This document shows positions 33,992-42,097 of a stretch of 64,000 nucleotides of DNA, in pieces. The notes under the pieces are model-generated. The model had not been told where the DNA came from. It saw nothing but the letters and a program-made list of their open reading frames with translations, and did not search any database. Location: contig NZ_RWIJ01000002.1 in NCBI RefSeq assembly GCF_019805165.1, forward strand, positions 248,001 through 312,000. Direction: 5' to 3'. The DNA comes from Azospirillum sp. 412522 (lineage in GTDB: Bacteria > Pseudomonadota > Alphaproteobacteria > Azospirillales > Azospirillaceae). Numbering within the stretch: the first letter of the stretch is position 1; every line of letters begins with the position of its first letter. Position numbers and translations under genes: made by a program.

Positions 33992-34864
33992 GTGGAGATC
34001 GAGGATCTGAGGACATTCGTCGAGGTCGCCGATGCCGGTGGGATCAACGCCGCGGCACGCCGGCTCGGACTTGCGAAATCGATCGTCAGCCGACGGCTGC
34101 TGCGTCTCGAGCAGGAACTCGGAGCCGAGCTTCTCGCGCGTTCGACGCGCGGCGCGATCCTGACCGAGGCCGGCATATCGTTCCGGGACCAGGCAGCGGA
34201 AATCTGTGGGAGGATCGATGCCGCGCGGGAGGAGATGTCTCCCAACGGCGATATCAGGGGTTTGTTGCGGATCGCCGGACCGGCGTCCGTCGCTGCCTAC
34301 TTCGCCTCGGCGCTTGCGGAGTTCGCCAAGAGGCATCCGGCGCTTCAGGTGCACACCCGTTTCTCGGATCAGTATGTCGACCTCGCCGCCGAGGGCTTCG
34401 ATTGCGCCATTCGCGGCGGCTACCTGCCCGATTCCAACCTGATCGCCCGCAAGATCGGATCATTGCCGATGCGGTTGTATGCCAGTCCGGATTATATCGA
34501 GGAGAATGGCGCGCCTGAGTTTCCGGGCGATGTGGTGAAGCACTCGGCGATCACCGCAGGGACCAGCAGTTGGGTGTTCAGCGACGGCGAACAGAGCTTC
34601 ACCGTGCATCCACAAGGGCGCTTCAAGGCGGACAATGCCTATGTCCTTACGGAAGCCGCGGCAGCCGGCCTCGGTATCGTCGCGATGGGCGAGATGATCG
34701 CCGGCCCCTATGTCGAAGCCGGTAGGCTCGTTCCGGTAATGACGCGCTTCTCGCTGCCGGACGTGGGCATCTATGTGGTGCGGCCTCCGGGCCAGCACAC
34801 TCCGAGGAAGGTGCGGCTCCTTATCGATCTTCTGGTCGAGAAGTTTTCAGGGAAGGAGGCCTAG
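33992..34864 (+). CDS. LysR-family transcriptional regulator
   Basis: This encodes 290 residues. The N-terminal helix-turn-helix reads LRTFVEVADAGGINAAARRL and GLAKSIVSRRLLRLEQELG. The effector domain follows with FSDQYVDLAAEGFDCAIRGG, similar to the partial LysR protein at the left edge of the window. The GTG at 33992 is chosen for the GGGAG site before it and because the fold begins with EIEDLRTF; an ATG at 33962 would add ten residues. It likely controls the divergent DoxX and FMN reductase genes. Confidence 0.88.
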   Translation: MEIEDLRTFVEVADAGGINAAARRLGLAKSIVSRRLLRLEQELGAELLARSTRGAILTEAGISFRDQAAEICGRIDAAREEMSPNGDIRGLLRIAGPASVAAYFASALAEFAKRHPALQVHTRFSDQYVDLAAEGFDCAIRGGYLPDSNLIARKIGSLPMRLYASPDYIEENGAPEFPGDVVKHSAITAGTSSWVFSDGEQSFTVHPQGRFKADNAYVLTEAAAAGLGIVAMGEMIAGPYVEAGRLVPVMTRFSLPDVGIYVVRPPGQHTPRKVRLLIDLLVEKFSGKEA

Positions 34865-34954
34865 GATCCAATGGAAACCAAGGAAGGAAAGGGTATTCCG
34901 TTGGATTCCGAAATCTGATTCAATGCTGGCAAAGAGGAGGCGGTCTCGGATCGG

Positions 34955-35017
34955 ATGGTTTTGCGAGACGATCAGTGGGAGCGGGTAGCGCCCCCTCTTC
35001 CCGGCAAAGCCAAATAG
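34955..35017 (+). pseudogene. IS5-type transposase N-terminal remnant
   Basis: This short open frame of 20 codons reads MVLRDDQWERVAPPLPGKAK and then stops. It matches the start of IS5-family transposases (MVLTDxQWExIAPLLPGK). No downstream transposase homology or clear terminal repeats remain, so it is the scar of an old insertion. Confidence 0.65.
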
Positions 35018-35119
35018 CCTGTGACGGTACCTGGACGTTTATGGTCCCCGCACGGGGGCAATAGGACGAACGAGGCGATTGGAATGGAAAATTTCGGAAT
35101 CGAAAAGCAAGGGCTCACC

Positions 35120-35314
35120 ATGTCGAAGGCACCCCCCAACGATCTGCCGCGCTATCGTCTTCTGACCGGCAAGGACGACGCCAAATTCTGCCATCGCGTT
35201 TCGGAAGCCTTGGAACTGGGTTACCGGCTGTACGGCTCTCCCGCCGCGACCTTCAACGGCCAGGACGTGATCGTCGCGCAAGCCATCATCTGGCCGGATA
35301 CCGTTCAGGCCTGA
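35120..35314 (+). CDS. DUF1737-like small protein
   Basis: This encodes 64 residues. PRYRLLTGKDDAKFCHRVSE followed by ALELGYRLYGSPAATFNG fits DUF1737 proteins, short cytoplasmic proteins of unknown role. The ATG at 35120 is preferred; an ATG at 35084 would add 12 residues. It lies between pieces of broken genes, so it may have lost its former partners. Confidence 0.65.
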   Translation: MSKAPPNDLPRYRLLTGKDDAKFCHRVSEALELGYRLYGSPAATFNGQDVIVAQAIIWPDTVQA

Positions 35315-35387
35315 AGAGCCATACGGTCCTGAAGAGCCATACGGTGAGGTATGCTGCAGGGCGCGTACGCCGCACTCGTCATCGATC

Positions 35388-35489
35388 TCAGCGGAAACGG
35401 TGGCACAGATAATCGGCGAAGGCCCGCACCCGTGGCACCATATCGGCGCAGTTTGGGAAGATCAGGTTGAGCCGTGTCGTGCGGGGGAC
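35388..35489 (-). pseudogene. LysR regulator C-terminal remnant
   Basis: The last 33 residues of a LysR protein are visible (RLNLIFPNCADMVPRVRAFA then DYLCHRFR and stop). This is the usual tail of LysR regulators. Upstream homology is lost, and the neighbouring sequence is a cupin fragment on the other strand. Confidence 0.6.
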
Positions 35490-35512
35490 GATCGTCAGGA
35501 GGAGCGCTTCGG

Positions 35513-35722
35513 CATCTGAAGATCGAGGCGATGGCAGGTGATCGGCTGTTCGTCGCACGCGGCATCCCACACGGGTTTTCCGCAATGGGAGACGTGGCGA
35601 GGATGACGCTCGTCTCGACTCCCGCGCGTCATGACCATTTCTTCCAGGCCATGGACGCCCTGCCGCTCCCGCATGAGATTGGGGACGTGCAGGCGATCGT
35701 CGGGTCGGTCGTGACCGCGTGA
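35513..35722 (+). pseudogene. cupin-domain protein C-terminal remnant
   Basis: The reading LFVARGIPHGFSAMGDVARM then HFFQAMDALPLPHEIGDV resembles the second half of a quercetinase-like cupin, with the PHG(F) metal-ligand motif, but the N-terminal cupin motif is absent. An open frame extends back to 35474 with no proper start region. It was probably once divergent from the LysR gene whose tail lies alongside. Confidence 0.6.
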
Positions 35723-35739
35723 GAGCCCGGGCGTTTGCC

Positions 35740-37236
35740 TCAGATCACGATTCCCGCCAGGGCGGGACTCTGGTCGAGGGCGTCGGCCAGGATCTCCAGC
35801 ATGCGGCGGCAGTCGGCGCGGCCGATCGGGGCACCCAGGCAGATTCGCAACGCCTCCGGCGCCGGCCCGGCGGTCAGGAAGGTGTCGCTGACGGCGGCGG
35901 CGATGCCGTGGCTGCGCAGATGCGCGGCGAATTCCCCGCGTGTCCAGGCCGGCGGCAGGCTCAGCCACAGGTGGAAGCCTTGCGCGTGCGCGTTCAGCGT
36001 GTCGGCCGGCAGCAGGTCGCGCGCCATCCGCTGGCGGGCCGAGCCCTCGGCGCGAATGGCGGTCAGCAGCGCGTCGGCGGTGCCGTCGGCGATCCATTGG
36101 GTGGCGACGGCCGCCGGGACCGGCGGGGTTCCGAGGATGGTGGCGCGCTGGGCGGCGGCCAGCCGCAGCGCCTGACGGGCGTCCGGGGCGGCGACATAGG
36201 TGATGCGCAGGCCGGGCGCCACGCATTTGGCGAGGCCCACCACATGGAAGGTCACGTCGGGCGCCAGGGCGGCGATGGGGGGCGGGGCGTCCTGCGGCAG
36301 CACGCCGTAGATGTCGTCCTCGATGACCGGGATGTTGCGGGTGCGGGCGATGGCGGCGATGGCGGCGCGCCGCTCCGCCGGCAGGGTCGCCGTCGTCGGG
36401 TTGTGGAGGGTCGGGGTGCAGTAGAGCAGCTTCGGAGCATGGGCCTCGACGGCGGCGCGCAGGGCGTCGGGATCGAGGCCGTCGCCGTCCATCGCCACCC
36501 CGACCACCCGCAGGCCGAGCTGCCGCGCGATGGCCTTGAAGCCGGGATAGGTCAGCTCCTCCGTGCAGACGGTGTCGCCGGGGCGGGTCAGCATGGACAG
36601 CAGGGCCAGCAGGGCGCTCTGCGTGCCGGGGCAGACGACGATCCGGCCGGCGTCGCCCGCACCGCCGGGGCCGAGGTCCGGCAACCGCTTGGAAAGCCAA
36701 CGGGCGCCGGCCGCGAGGTCCTCCTCCGCGGTGCGGAAGCCGGCACCGGCCTCCGGATAGCGCAGCAGCGTCTGCGGGTCGAGCCGCAGCATTGCCTGGG
36801 CCAGTCCCCGGCGCACGCGATCCAGCAGGTCCGGCGCATCGGGCAGCGGGGGCTGGTTCATGGTCATGTCGATGACCGCGGCGGGGAGGGCGGCCTCCCG
36901 GCGGGGCGCGAGGCTCTGCGGTGCAGTGCCGTCCGTCGGCGCCTCCCGCGCGCTGACGAAGGTGCCCTGGCCGACGCGGGCGTCGAGCAGGCCGCGGCGG
37001 CGGGCTTCGCTGTAGGCGCGGCTGACCGTGGTCAGGTCCACCCCCAACCGGTCGGCCAGAGCACGTTGCGGCGGCAAACGCTGTCCCGCCGCCAGCCGCC
37101 CGCCGGCGATGTCGTCGGCAAGGGCGTCGGCGATGGCGAGATAGACCGGCTTGGCCCGGTTGGTCAGGTCGGGCTGCCAGATGCCGGTGTCCAACGGACC
37201 GGCCGGTGCGGTTTTGCCCCTATCGTCGGATTGCAT
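35740..37236 (-). CDS. MocR-type transcriptional regulator/aminotransferase (GntR-PLP fusion)
   Basis: This encodes 498 residues. An N-terminal GntR winged helix (RLAAGQRLPPQRALADRLGV and DLTTVSRAYSEARRRGLLDA) is joined to a fold-type I aminotransferase domain with LLYCTPTLHNPTTATLP, IEDDIYGVL and LAKCVAPGLR holding the PLP-binding lysine. Such proteins sense PLP or an amino acid derivative and regulate nearby metabolism. The ATG at 37236 follows AGGGG; a start at 37287 is possible. Its target is not evident. It follows ccoG on the same strand by 98 bases. Confidence 0.88.
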   Translation of the reverse strand: MQSDDRGKTAPAGPLDTGIWQPDLTNRAKPVYLAIADALADDIAGGRLAAGQRLPPQRALADRLGVDLTTVSRAYSEARRRGLLDARVGQGTFVSAREAPTDGTAPQSLAPRREAALPAAVIDMTMNQPPLPDAPDLLDRVRRGLAQAMLRLDPQTLLRYPEAGAGFRTAEEDLAAGARWLSKRLPDLGPGGAGDAGRIVVCPGTQSALLALLSMLTRPGDTVCTEELTYPGFKAIARQLGLRVVGVAMDGDGLDPDALRAAVEAHAPKLLYCTPTLHNPTTATLPAERRAAIAAIARTRNIPVIEDDIYGVLPQDAPPPIAALAPDVTFHVVGLAKCVAPGLRITYVAAPDARQALRLAAAQRATILGTPPVPAAVATQWIADGTADALLTAIRAEGSARQRMARDLLPADTLNAHAQGFHLWLSLPPAWTRGEFAAHLRSHGIAAAVSDTFLTAGPAPEALRICLGAPIGRADCRRMLEILADALDQSPALAGIVI

Positions 37237-37334
37237 GGATCCCCTGACCGTTCCCTTGCCCGCAGGCTGCGGCACTGTCGGCATCATATGCGCGCTCCTC
37301 TGCCGGTGCCGCAAGCGTCCAGCGGGGTGGGCGG

Positions 37335-38816
37335 TCATGGGGCGAGGAAGACGCTGTCGTGCCGCGCCGGCTGGCCGTCGCCGCTGTCGGGCGTCAGCAG
37401 GACGGTCACCGGGGTGGAGGATGCCGCCAGGGCGGACCGGGGGACGCGGACCTGGATGCGGTAGGTCTCCACCGCGTTGGCGCGGGCCGACAGCGACAGC
37501 TCGCCGGTCTCGGCGCCGTCGCCGGACAGGCTGAGGCTCGCCTGCGGCAGGCCGGACAGGGTGAGGCGGTAGTGGCGCTCGGTCAGCGACATGTTGGCGA
37601 TCTTGACGGTGTAGGCGTTCTGGACGCGGCCGTCGGTGAGCGCCACGAAAAGCGGTGCCCGGTCGCGCAGGACGGAGACGTCGTTGCTGGGCTTCAGCGC
37701 CAGCGCGATGGCCATCACCCCGCCGACCACGACCAGCATCAGCCCGTAGACGATGGTGCGCGGCCGGATCAGGCGGTAGCGCGGCGGCGGCGTGGCGGTC
37801 GCCTTCGCCGCCTGCGCGGTCAGCGTGTCGAAGCGGATCAGGCCGCCCGGCCGGCCGATGCGCGCCATCACGTCGTTGCAGGCGTCGACGCACAGGCCGC
37901 AGCCGATGCATTCCATCTGGATGCCGTCGCGGATGTCGATGCCGGTCGGACAGACATGGACGCACTGGCCGCAGTCGATGCAATCGCCGAGGCCCTTGTG
38001 GGCGCGGGTGTCCCAACCCTCGTTCTTGCGCAACGGCGCGCGACCCTCGCCGCGCCACTCCTGATAGGTGACGACCACGCTGTCCTCGTCCAGCATCGCG
38101 GCCTGGATGCGCGGCCACGGGCAGACGTAGAAGCACATCTGTTCCCGCATGAAGCCGGCCATCGCATAGGTGCAGGCGGCGATGAACAGGACGGACCCGG
38201 CGGCGAGCGCCGAGGCGTCGAGGCGCAGCAGGTCGAGGGCCAGCGTCGGCGCGTCGGTCAGATAGGCGATGCCGAGGAAGCCGGTGACGCCGGAGATCGC
38301 CAGCCACGCCGCATGCTTCACCGTCTTCTTCGCCAGCCATGCCGCGGTCCAGGGGTGCTTGTCGAGCCGGATTCGGTCGCCGCGGTCGCCCTCCACCCGC
38401 CGCTCCACCCAGACGAACAGGTCGGTCCATACCGTCTGCGGACAGGTGAAGCCGCACCAGACCCGTCCGCCGAGGGCCGTCGCCAGGAACAGGCCGATGG
38501 CGGCGATGATCATCACGCCGGTGACGTAGTAGACATGCTGCGGCCACAGCTGGAGCGCGAAGATATAGAAGCGTTGGCCGTCCAGATCGAACAGCACCGC
38601 CTGGTCCGGCTGTCCCGCCCCCCGGTCCCAGCGCAGCCAGGGCAGGATCGCGAACAGCGCCAGCAGGACCGTGCCCAGCACCGATTTCAGGCGCCGGTAT
38701 CGCCCGCGCACCGCCTTGGGATGGATCTTGCGGTGGGAGGCGTAGGCCGGCGGCGGGTCCGGATTGGCGGCCGCATGGTCGGGGCGGCGGGTGATGGTGG
38801 ATGCATTGCTGGGCAT
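37335..38816 (-). CDS. ccoG: cytochrome c oxidase accessory protein CcoG (FixG/RdxA)
   Basis: This encodes 493 residues. Membrane helices are near 45-62, 85-110, 165-185 and 195-215. GFTCPQTVWTDLF and CFYVCPWPRIQ are family signatures. Two ferredoxin motifs, CIDCGQCVHVCP and CIGCGLCVDACN, would hold 4Fe-4S clusters. An Ig-like C-terminal domain follows a helix at about 345. It is involved in copper delivery for cbb3 oxidase assembly. The ccoNOQP and ccoHIS genes are not adjacent. Confidence 0.93.
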   Translation of the reverse strand: MPSNASTITRRPDHAAANPDPPPAYASHRKIHPKAVRGRYRRLKSVLGTVLLALFAILPWLRWDRGAGQPDQAVLFDLDGQRFYIFALQLWPQHVYYVTGVMIIAAIGLFLATALGGRVWCGFTCPQTVWTDLFVWVERRVEGDRGDRIRLDKHPWTAAWLAKKTVKHAAWLAISGVTGFLGIAYLTDAPTLALDLLRLDASALAAGSVLFIAACTYAMAGFMREQMCFYVCPWPRIQAAMLDEDSVVVTYQEWRGEGRAPLRKNEGWDTRAHKGLGDCIDCGQCVHVCPTGIDIRDGIQMECIGCGLCVDACNDVMARIGRPGGLIRFDTLTAQAAKATATPPPRYRLIRPRTIVYGLMLVVVGGVMAIALALKPSNDVSVLRDRAPLFVALTDGRVQNAYTVKIANMSLTERHYRLTLSGLPQASLSLSGDGAETGELSLSARANAVETYRIQVRVPRSALAASSTPVTVLLTPDSGDGQPARHDSVFLAP

Positions 38817-39144
38817 GGCTCACCTGGCACGAAGAGGCCGTCCGTCCATCCGCTCCCCGCCCGGCAGGCGTATGGAGCGGCGGCGATCCGGCGATGCCGT
38901 TTGTATGGGTCAACGATGCGGTCGCTTCAAGAAAATTGTATGGCGATTGCGGCCGGAAATGACCGGGTGCGGCGGTTTGACACAGTTTGCGCAAATAAAG
39001 TGAATGGATTTTTATCCATGCAATTATCCGGCGGGAAAACCGCTCCTGGATTGTCCGGATTCCGGGGCCTTGCAGCCGGCCATTGCCGGACGGCCGTCCC
39101 GACGCACATTGTCGTCGACCGGAGACGAGCATGCGACAGGTCCC
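38817..39144. other. 328-bp divergent promoter region of ccoG and the DUF1289 gene
   Basis: The AT-richer stretch 38930-39040 contains TTGACA at 38977-38982 and a 10-base palindrome TTTGCGCAAA at 38986-38995. No good FNR/FixK box (TTGAT-N4-ATCAA) was found, although ccoG genes are often under such control. Confidence 0.45.
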
Positions 39145-39453
39145 ATGAACGAGATCCCTGTGACGGGCATATCGAAGAAAGATACCCGCAATCCCTGCAT
39201 CGGCCTCTGCCGGTTCGGCGGGGACGGCGCCTGCCTGGGCTGCCACCGCAGCAAGGCGGAGGTGAAGGGATGGAAGCGGCTGAGCGATGCGGCGAAGGCG
39301 GCGGTCAACGACAGGATCAGGCAGGGCATCCAGGCCGGCTCCGCCGGGAAGGGGGCGTCCAAGCGCCTGCGCAAGCTGGACAGGAAGATCGGCAAGCTGG
39401 AAGCGAAGCTCGCCGCCCTGCGCGCCGAGCGCGAGCGCGCGGCGGGAGGCTGA
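39145..39453 (+). CDS. DUF1289 family protein
   Basis: This encodes 102 residues. NPCIGLCRFGGDGACLGCHR holds the four cysteines typical of DUF1289, followed by KAEVKGWKRLSDAAKAAVND. The C-terminal third is a Lys/Arg/Glu-rich coiled coil. The cysteine pattern suggests a bound metal or Fe-S cluster; the role is unknown. The ATG at 39145 follows AGG at a short distance. Confidence 0.8.
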   Translation: MNEIPVTGISKKDTRNPCIGLCRFGGDGACLGCHRSKAEVKGWKRLSDAAKAAVNDRIRQGIQAGSAGKGASKRLRKLDRKIGKLEAKLAALRAERERAAGG

Positions 39454-39492
39454 CCCCGCCCCGGTTCCCAAACCGTCCGCCGCACGAAAGCT

Positions 39493-39520
39493 CTAGGTAG
39501 CGGTCGGCCGTTCCGCCTAG
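39493..39520. promoter_or_regulatory. inverted repeat upstream of the TonB receptor operon
   Basis: CTAGG and CCTAG are separated by 18 bases, with further partial symmetry (GCGG, TCCGC). A TATAAA lies 24 bases downstream at 39544-39549. It could be a regulator site for the receptor operon. Confidence 0.3.
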
Positions 39521-39589
39521 CGTAAGGCTGGGCCCGGGGCTGCTATAAAGCTCGTCGGTGCAGACACTGAACAGAGCAAGCCAACCCAG

Positions 39590-41554
39590 ATGCCATGGCC
39601 AGACACCCGTCGGGAAAGCCGGTGCCGCAGGCCTGAATCTTACACCCGCTCCGCCGGCAGGCTTGCCTTGGCCCTGTCGGTGCCCCTGATCCTGCTTGCC
39701 GATGCCGCGCCGGCCCAGACGGTCGAGGATCTGTCGACCCTGTCGATCGAGGAGCTGGGATCGATCAAGGTCACCTCGATCTCGAAGCGGCCGGAGCCGC
39801 TGAGCGACGCGGCTGCGGCGGTCTTCGTCATCACGGCGGAGGACATCCGGCGGTCCGGCGCCACCAGCCTGCCCGAGGCGCTGCGTCTGGCGCCGAACCT
39901 GGAGGTGGCGCGGTTGAACGCCGCCGCCTACACGGTCACCGCCCGCGGCTTCAACTCGCCGGAATCCGCCAACAAGCTGCAGGTGATGGTCGATGGACGC
40001 AGCGTCTATTCGCCGGTCGCCTCCACCGTGTTCTGGGAGGCGGTGAACGTCCCGCTGTCGGAAATCGAACGGATCGAGGTGGTCAGCGGTCCCGGCGGCA
40101 CGCTGTGGGGGGCCAACGCGGTCAACGGCGTCGTCAACGTCATCACCAAGCCCGCGACCGACAGCCAGGGAGGCTTCGCCGAGGCCGGCTACGGATCGGG
40201 CGAGCGCGCCGGGACGCTGCGCTACGGCGTGAAGGCCGGCGACGGCGCCAGGGGCGCCAAGGGCGATGGAATGGCGCTGCGCGGCTATCTGACCGGCTTC
40301 GACCGGCGCAGCAGCCACACGGTGACGCCGGGCGACACGTCCACCGACGGTTTCGACGGCTCGCAGGCCGGATTCCGGTTCGACGGAACGGCCGGCGGCG
40401 GGAAGGCATCCTATACGCTGCAGGGCGATCTCTATCGCAACCACACGGAGTGGCTCGACACCACGCTGCATGGCGGGAACCTGCTGGGGCGCTGGACCCA
40501 CCGGCTGGGCGACGGGTCGTCGGTGCAGGTGCAGGCCTACTACGACCAGCAGAACCGCGACTACCAGGTCGCGACCGACAGGTTGCAGACCGCCGACGTC
40601 CAGGCCCAGCACAATGTGGCGCTCGGCACGCGGCACCAGCTGGTCTGGGGCGCGCAGTACCGGGTGTGGCAGTCGACCTTCCGCTCTCTGGTCGGCCTCG
40701 GCTTTCCGGAGGAGGATGCGACGATCTCGCTGGGCAGCCTGTTCGCCCAGGACGAGGTGACGCTGGCGCCGCGCCTGAAGCTGACGGTCGGCATGAAGGC
40801 GGAATACAACAGCTATTCCGGCTTCGACATCCTGCCCAACCTGCGGCTCGCCTGGCGGCTGTCGGATGCGCACATGCTGTGGACGGCGGTCAGCCGGTCG
40901 GTCCGCACCCCGTCGCGCGTCGACCGCGAGCTGTCGGGGCTGGGCATCCTGGCGCCCTCTCCCGATTTCCGGTCGGAACGGCTGACGGCCTACGAGATCG
41001 GTTACCGCGGCCAGCCCGTCGCGAACAGCCGGGTGGCCCTGTCGGCCTTCTACAACGTCTATGACGACCTGCGCACCACCAGCCTGACCAACGGCGGTCT
41101 GCCGGTCATGCTGCGCAACGATATGGAGGGAAGCACCTATGGCGTCGAGGGCTGGGGCAGCTACGGGCTGACCGGCTGGTGGACCCTGCATGCCGGGGCC
41201 AACTGGATGCATAAGAACCTGCGGCTGAAGCCGGGGACGACGGACCTGTCCGACTTCCAGTCGGCCGGACAGGATCCGGCCTATCAGCTCCAGCTGCGGT
41301 CGCGGATGAACCTGACGCCGGAGGTGGAGTTCGACGCCACGCTGCGCCGGGTCGGCCGGATCGCGGTGTCGGGCGTGCCGGCCTATACCGAGGCCGACCT
41401 GCATCTGGGCTGGCAGGTCACCCCGTCGCTGGAAGTGTCGCTGTTCGGCCAGAATCTGCTGCATGCCCGCCATCTGGAGGCCTACGACCCGGCCAACACC
41501 ATGCCGCGCGCCATCGGGCGGAGCGTCTACACCCGCCTGCGGGTGGGGTTCTGA
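39590..41554 (+). CDS. TonB-dependent outer-membrane receptor
   Basis: This encodes 654 residues. After a signal peptide (ALALSVPLILLADAAPAQT) the plug domain begins: KRPEPLSDAAAAVFVITAED, then RSGATSLPEALRLAPNLEVA and GPGGTLWGANAVNGVVNVIT. The barrel ends in an aromatic residue, RLRVGF. The ligand is not readable. It heads an operon with a YfiR-like protein and a membrane histidine kinase, so it may act as an outer-membrane input for them, not only as a nutrient importer. The N-terminus (about 20 basic residues before the signal) is unusually long. Confidence 0.9.
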   Translation: MPWPDTRRESRCRRPESYTRSAGRLALALSVPLILLADAAPAQTVEDLSTLSIEELGSIKVTSISKRPEPLSDAAAAVFVITAEDIRRSGATSLPEALRLAPNLEVARLNAAAYTVTARGFNSPESANKLQVMVDGRSVYSPVASTVFWEAVNVPLSEIERIEVVSGPGGTLWGANAVNGVVNVITKPATDSQGGFAEAGYGSGERAGTLRYGVKAGDGARGAKGDGMALRGYLTGFDRRSSHTVTPGDTSTDGFDGSQAGFRFDGTAGGGKASYTLQGDLYRNHTEWLDTTLHGGNLLGRWTHRLGDGSSVQVQAYYDQQNRDYQVATDRLQTADVQAQHNVALGTRHQLVWGAQYRVWQSTFRSLVGLGFPEEDATISLGSLFAQDEVTLAPRLKLTVGMKAEYNSYSGFDILPNLRLAWRLSDAHMLWTAVSRSVRTPSRVDRELSGLGILAPSPDFRSERLTAYEIGYRGQPVANSRVALSAFYNVYDDLRTTSLTNGGLPVMLRNDMEGSTYGVEGWGSYGLTGWWTLHAGANWMHKNLRLKPGTTDLSDFQSAGQDPAYQLQLRSRMNLTPEVEFDATLRRVGRIAVSGVPAYTEADLHLGWQVTPSLEVSLFGQNLLHARHLEAYDPANTMPRAIGRSVYTRLRVGF

Positions 41555-41556
41555 GC

Positions 41557-42078
41557 ATGGTGGAGCGACTCCCCAACCGCTGCGTTTTCCTCCTTGCCCT
41601 GCTGCTGGCCTGTGGGCCGGCCTCCCTCGCCACGGCGGCCGAACCGCTTGAGGCGGCGGTGAAGGCGACCTTCCTCTACAAGTTCATCGCCTTCGTCTCC
41701 TGGCCGCAATCCGCCTTCGCGGCCGACGGCCCGTTCCGGATCTGCGTGGCCGGGCCGGACCCCTTCGGCGAGTTGCTGGACCGCGCCGTCGCCGGGCAGA
41801 GCGCCGGCGGCCGGCCAATCGAACTGTGGCGCCGGCCGCAGTTCGACCGCGGAGCGGGTTGCCACCTGCTCTACGGGACCGGAAGCCAGGACGGCCTGCG
41901 TGGCGAACCTGTCCTGACGGTCAGCGATGCCGATGCGCCGGGCGGACCGATGGCCGGAGCCGTCGTCACCTTCGTGCTGCAGGACGACCGGGTCCGTTTT
42001 GCTATCGACGCGTCGGCGGCACGGGACAACCATCTGGGCATCAGTTCCAAGCTGATGAGCCTGGCGGTCCGGCAATGA
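41557..42078 (+). CDS. YfiR-like (DUF4154) periplasmic protein
   Basis: This encodes 173 residues with a signal peptide (VFLLALLLACGPASLATAA). The family pattern is clear: AAVKATFLYKFIAFVSWPQ, FRICVAGPDPFG, and an ending AARDNHLGISSKLMSLA. In Pseudomonas, YfiR holds the diguanylate cyclase YfiN inactive in the periplasm. Here the next gene encodes a kinase with a similar sensor region, so YfiR would restrain that kinase. Its ATG is 2 bases after the receptor stop. Confidence 0.88.
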   Translation: MVERLPNRCVFLLALLLACGPASLATAAEPLEAAVKATFLYKFIAFVSWPQSAFAADGPFRICVAGPDPFGELLDRAVAGQSAGGRPIELWRRPQFDRGAGCHLLYGTGSQDGLRGEPVLTVSDADAPGGPMAGAVVTFVLQDDRVRFAIDASAARDNHLGISSKLMSLAVRQ

Positions 42079-42097
42079 GACATCGGGAGGGCGGAGC

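Noticed and set aside
34865..35100. An intact insertion sequence
   Set aside because: Only about 20 codons of an IS5-type transposase are left, with no terminal repeats or target duplication.
38977..38995. FNR/FixK box before ccoG
   Set aside because: The sequence TTGACACAGTTTGCGCAA lacks the TTGAT-N4-ATCAA symmetry.
35740..39471. A 1243-codon minus-strand frame spanning the MocR and ccoG genes
   Set aside because: Only the part below 37236 encodes a recognisable protein; the rest is an out-of-frame reading of ccoG.
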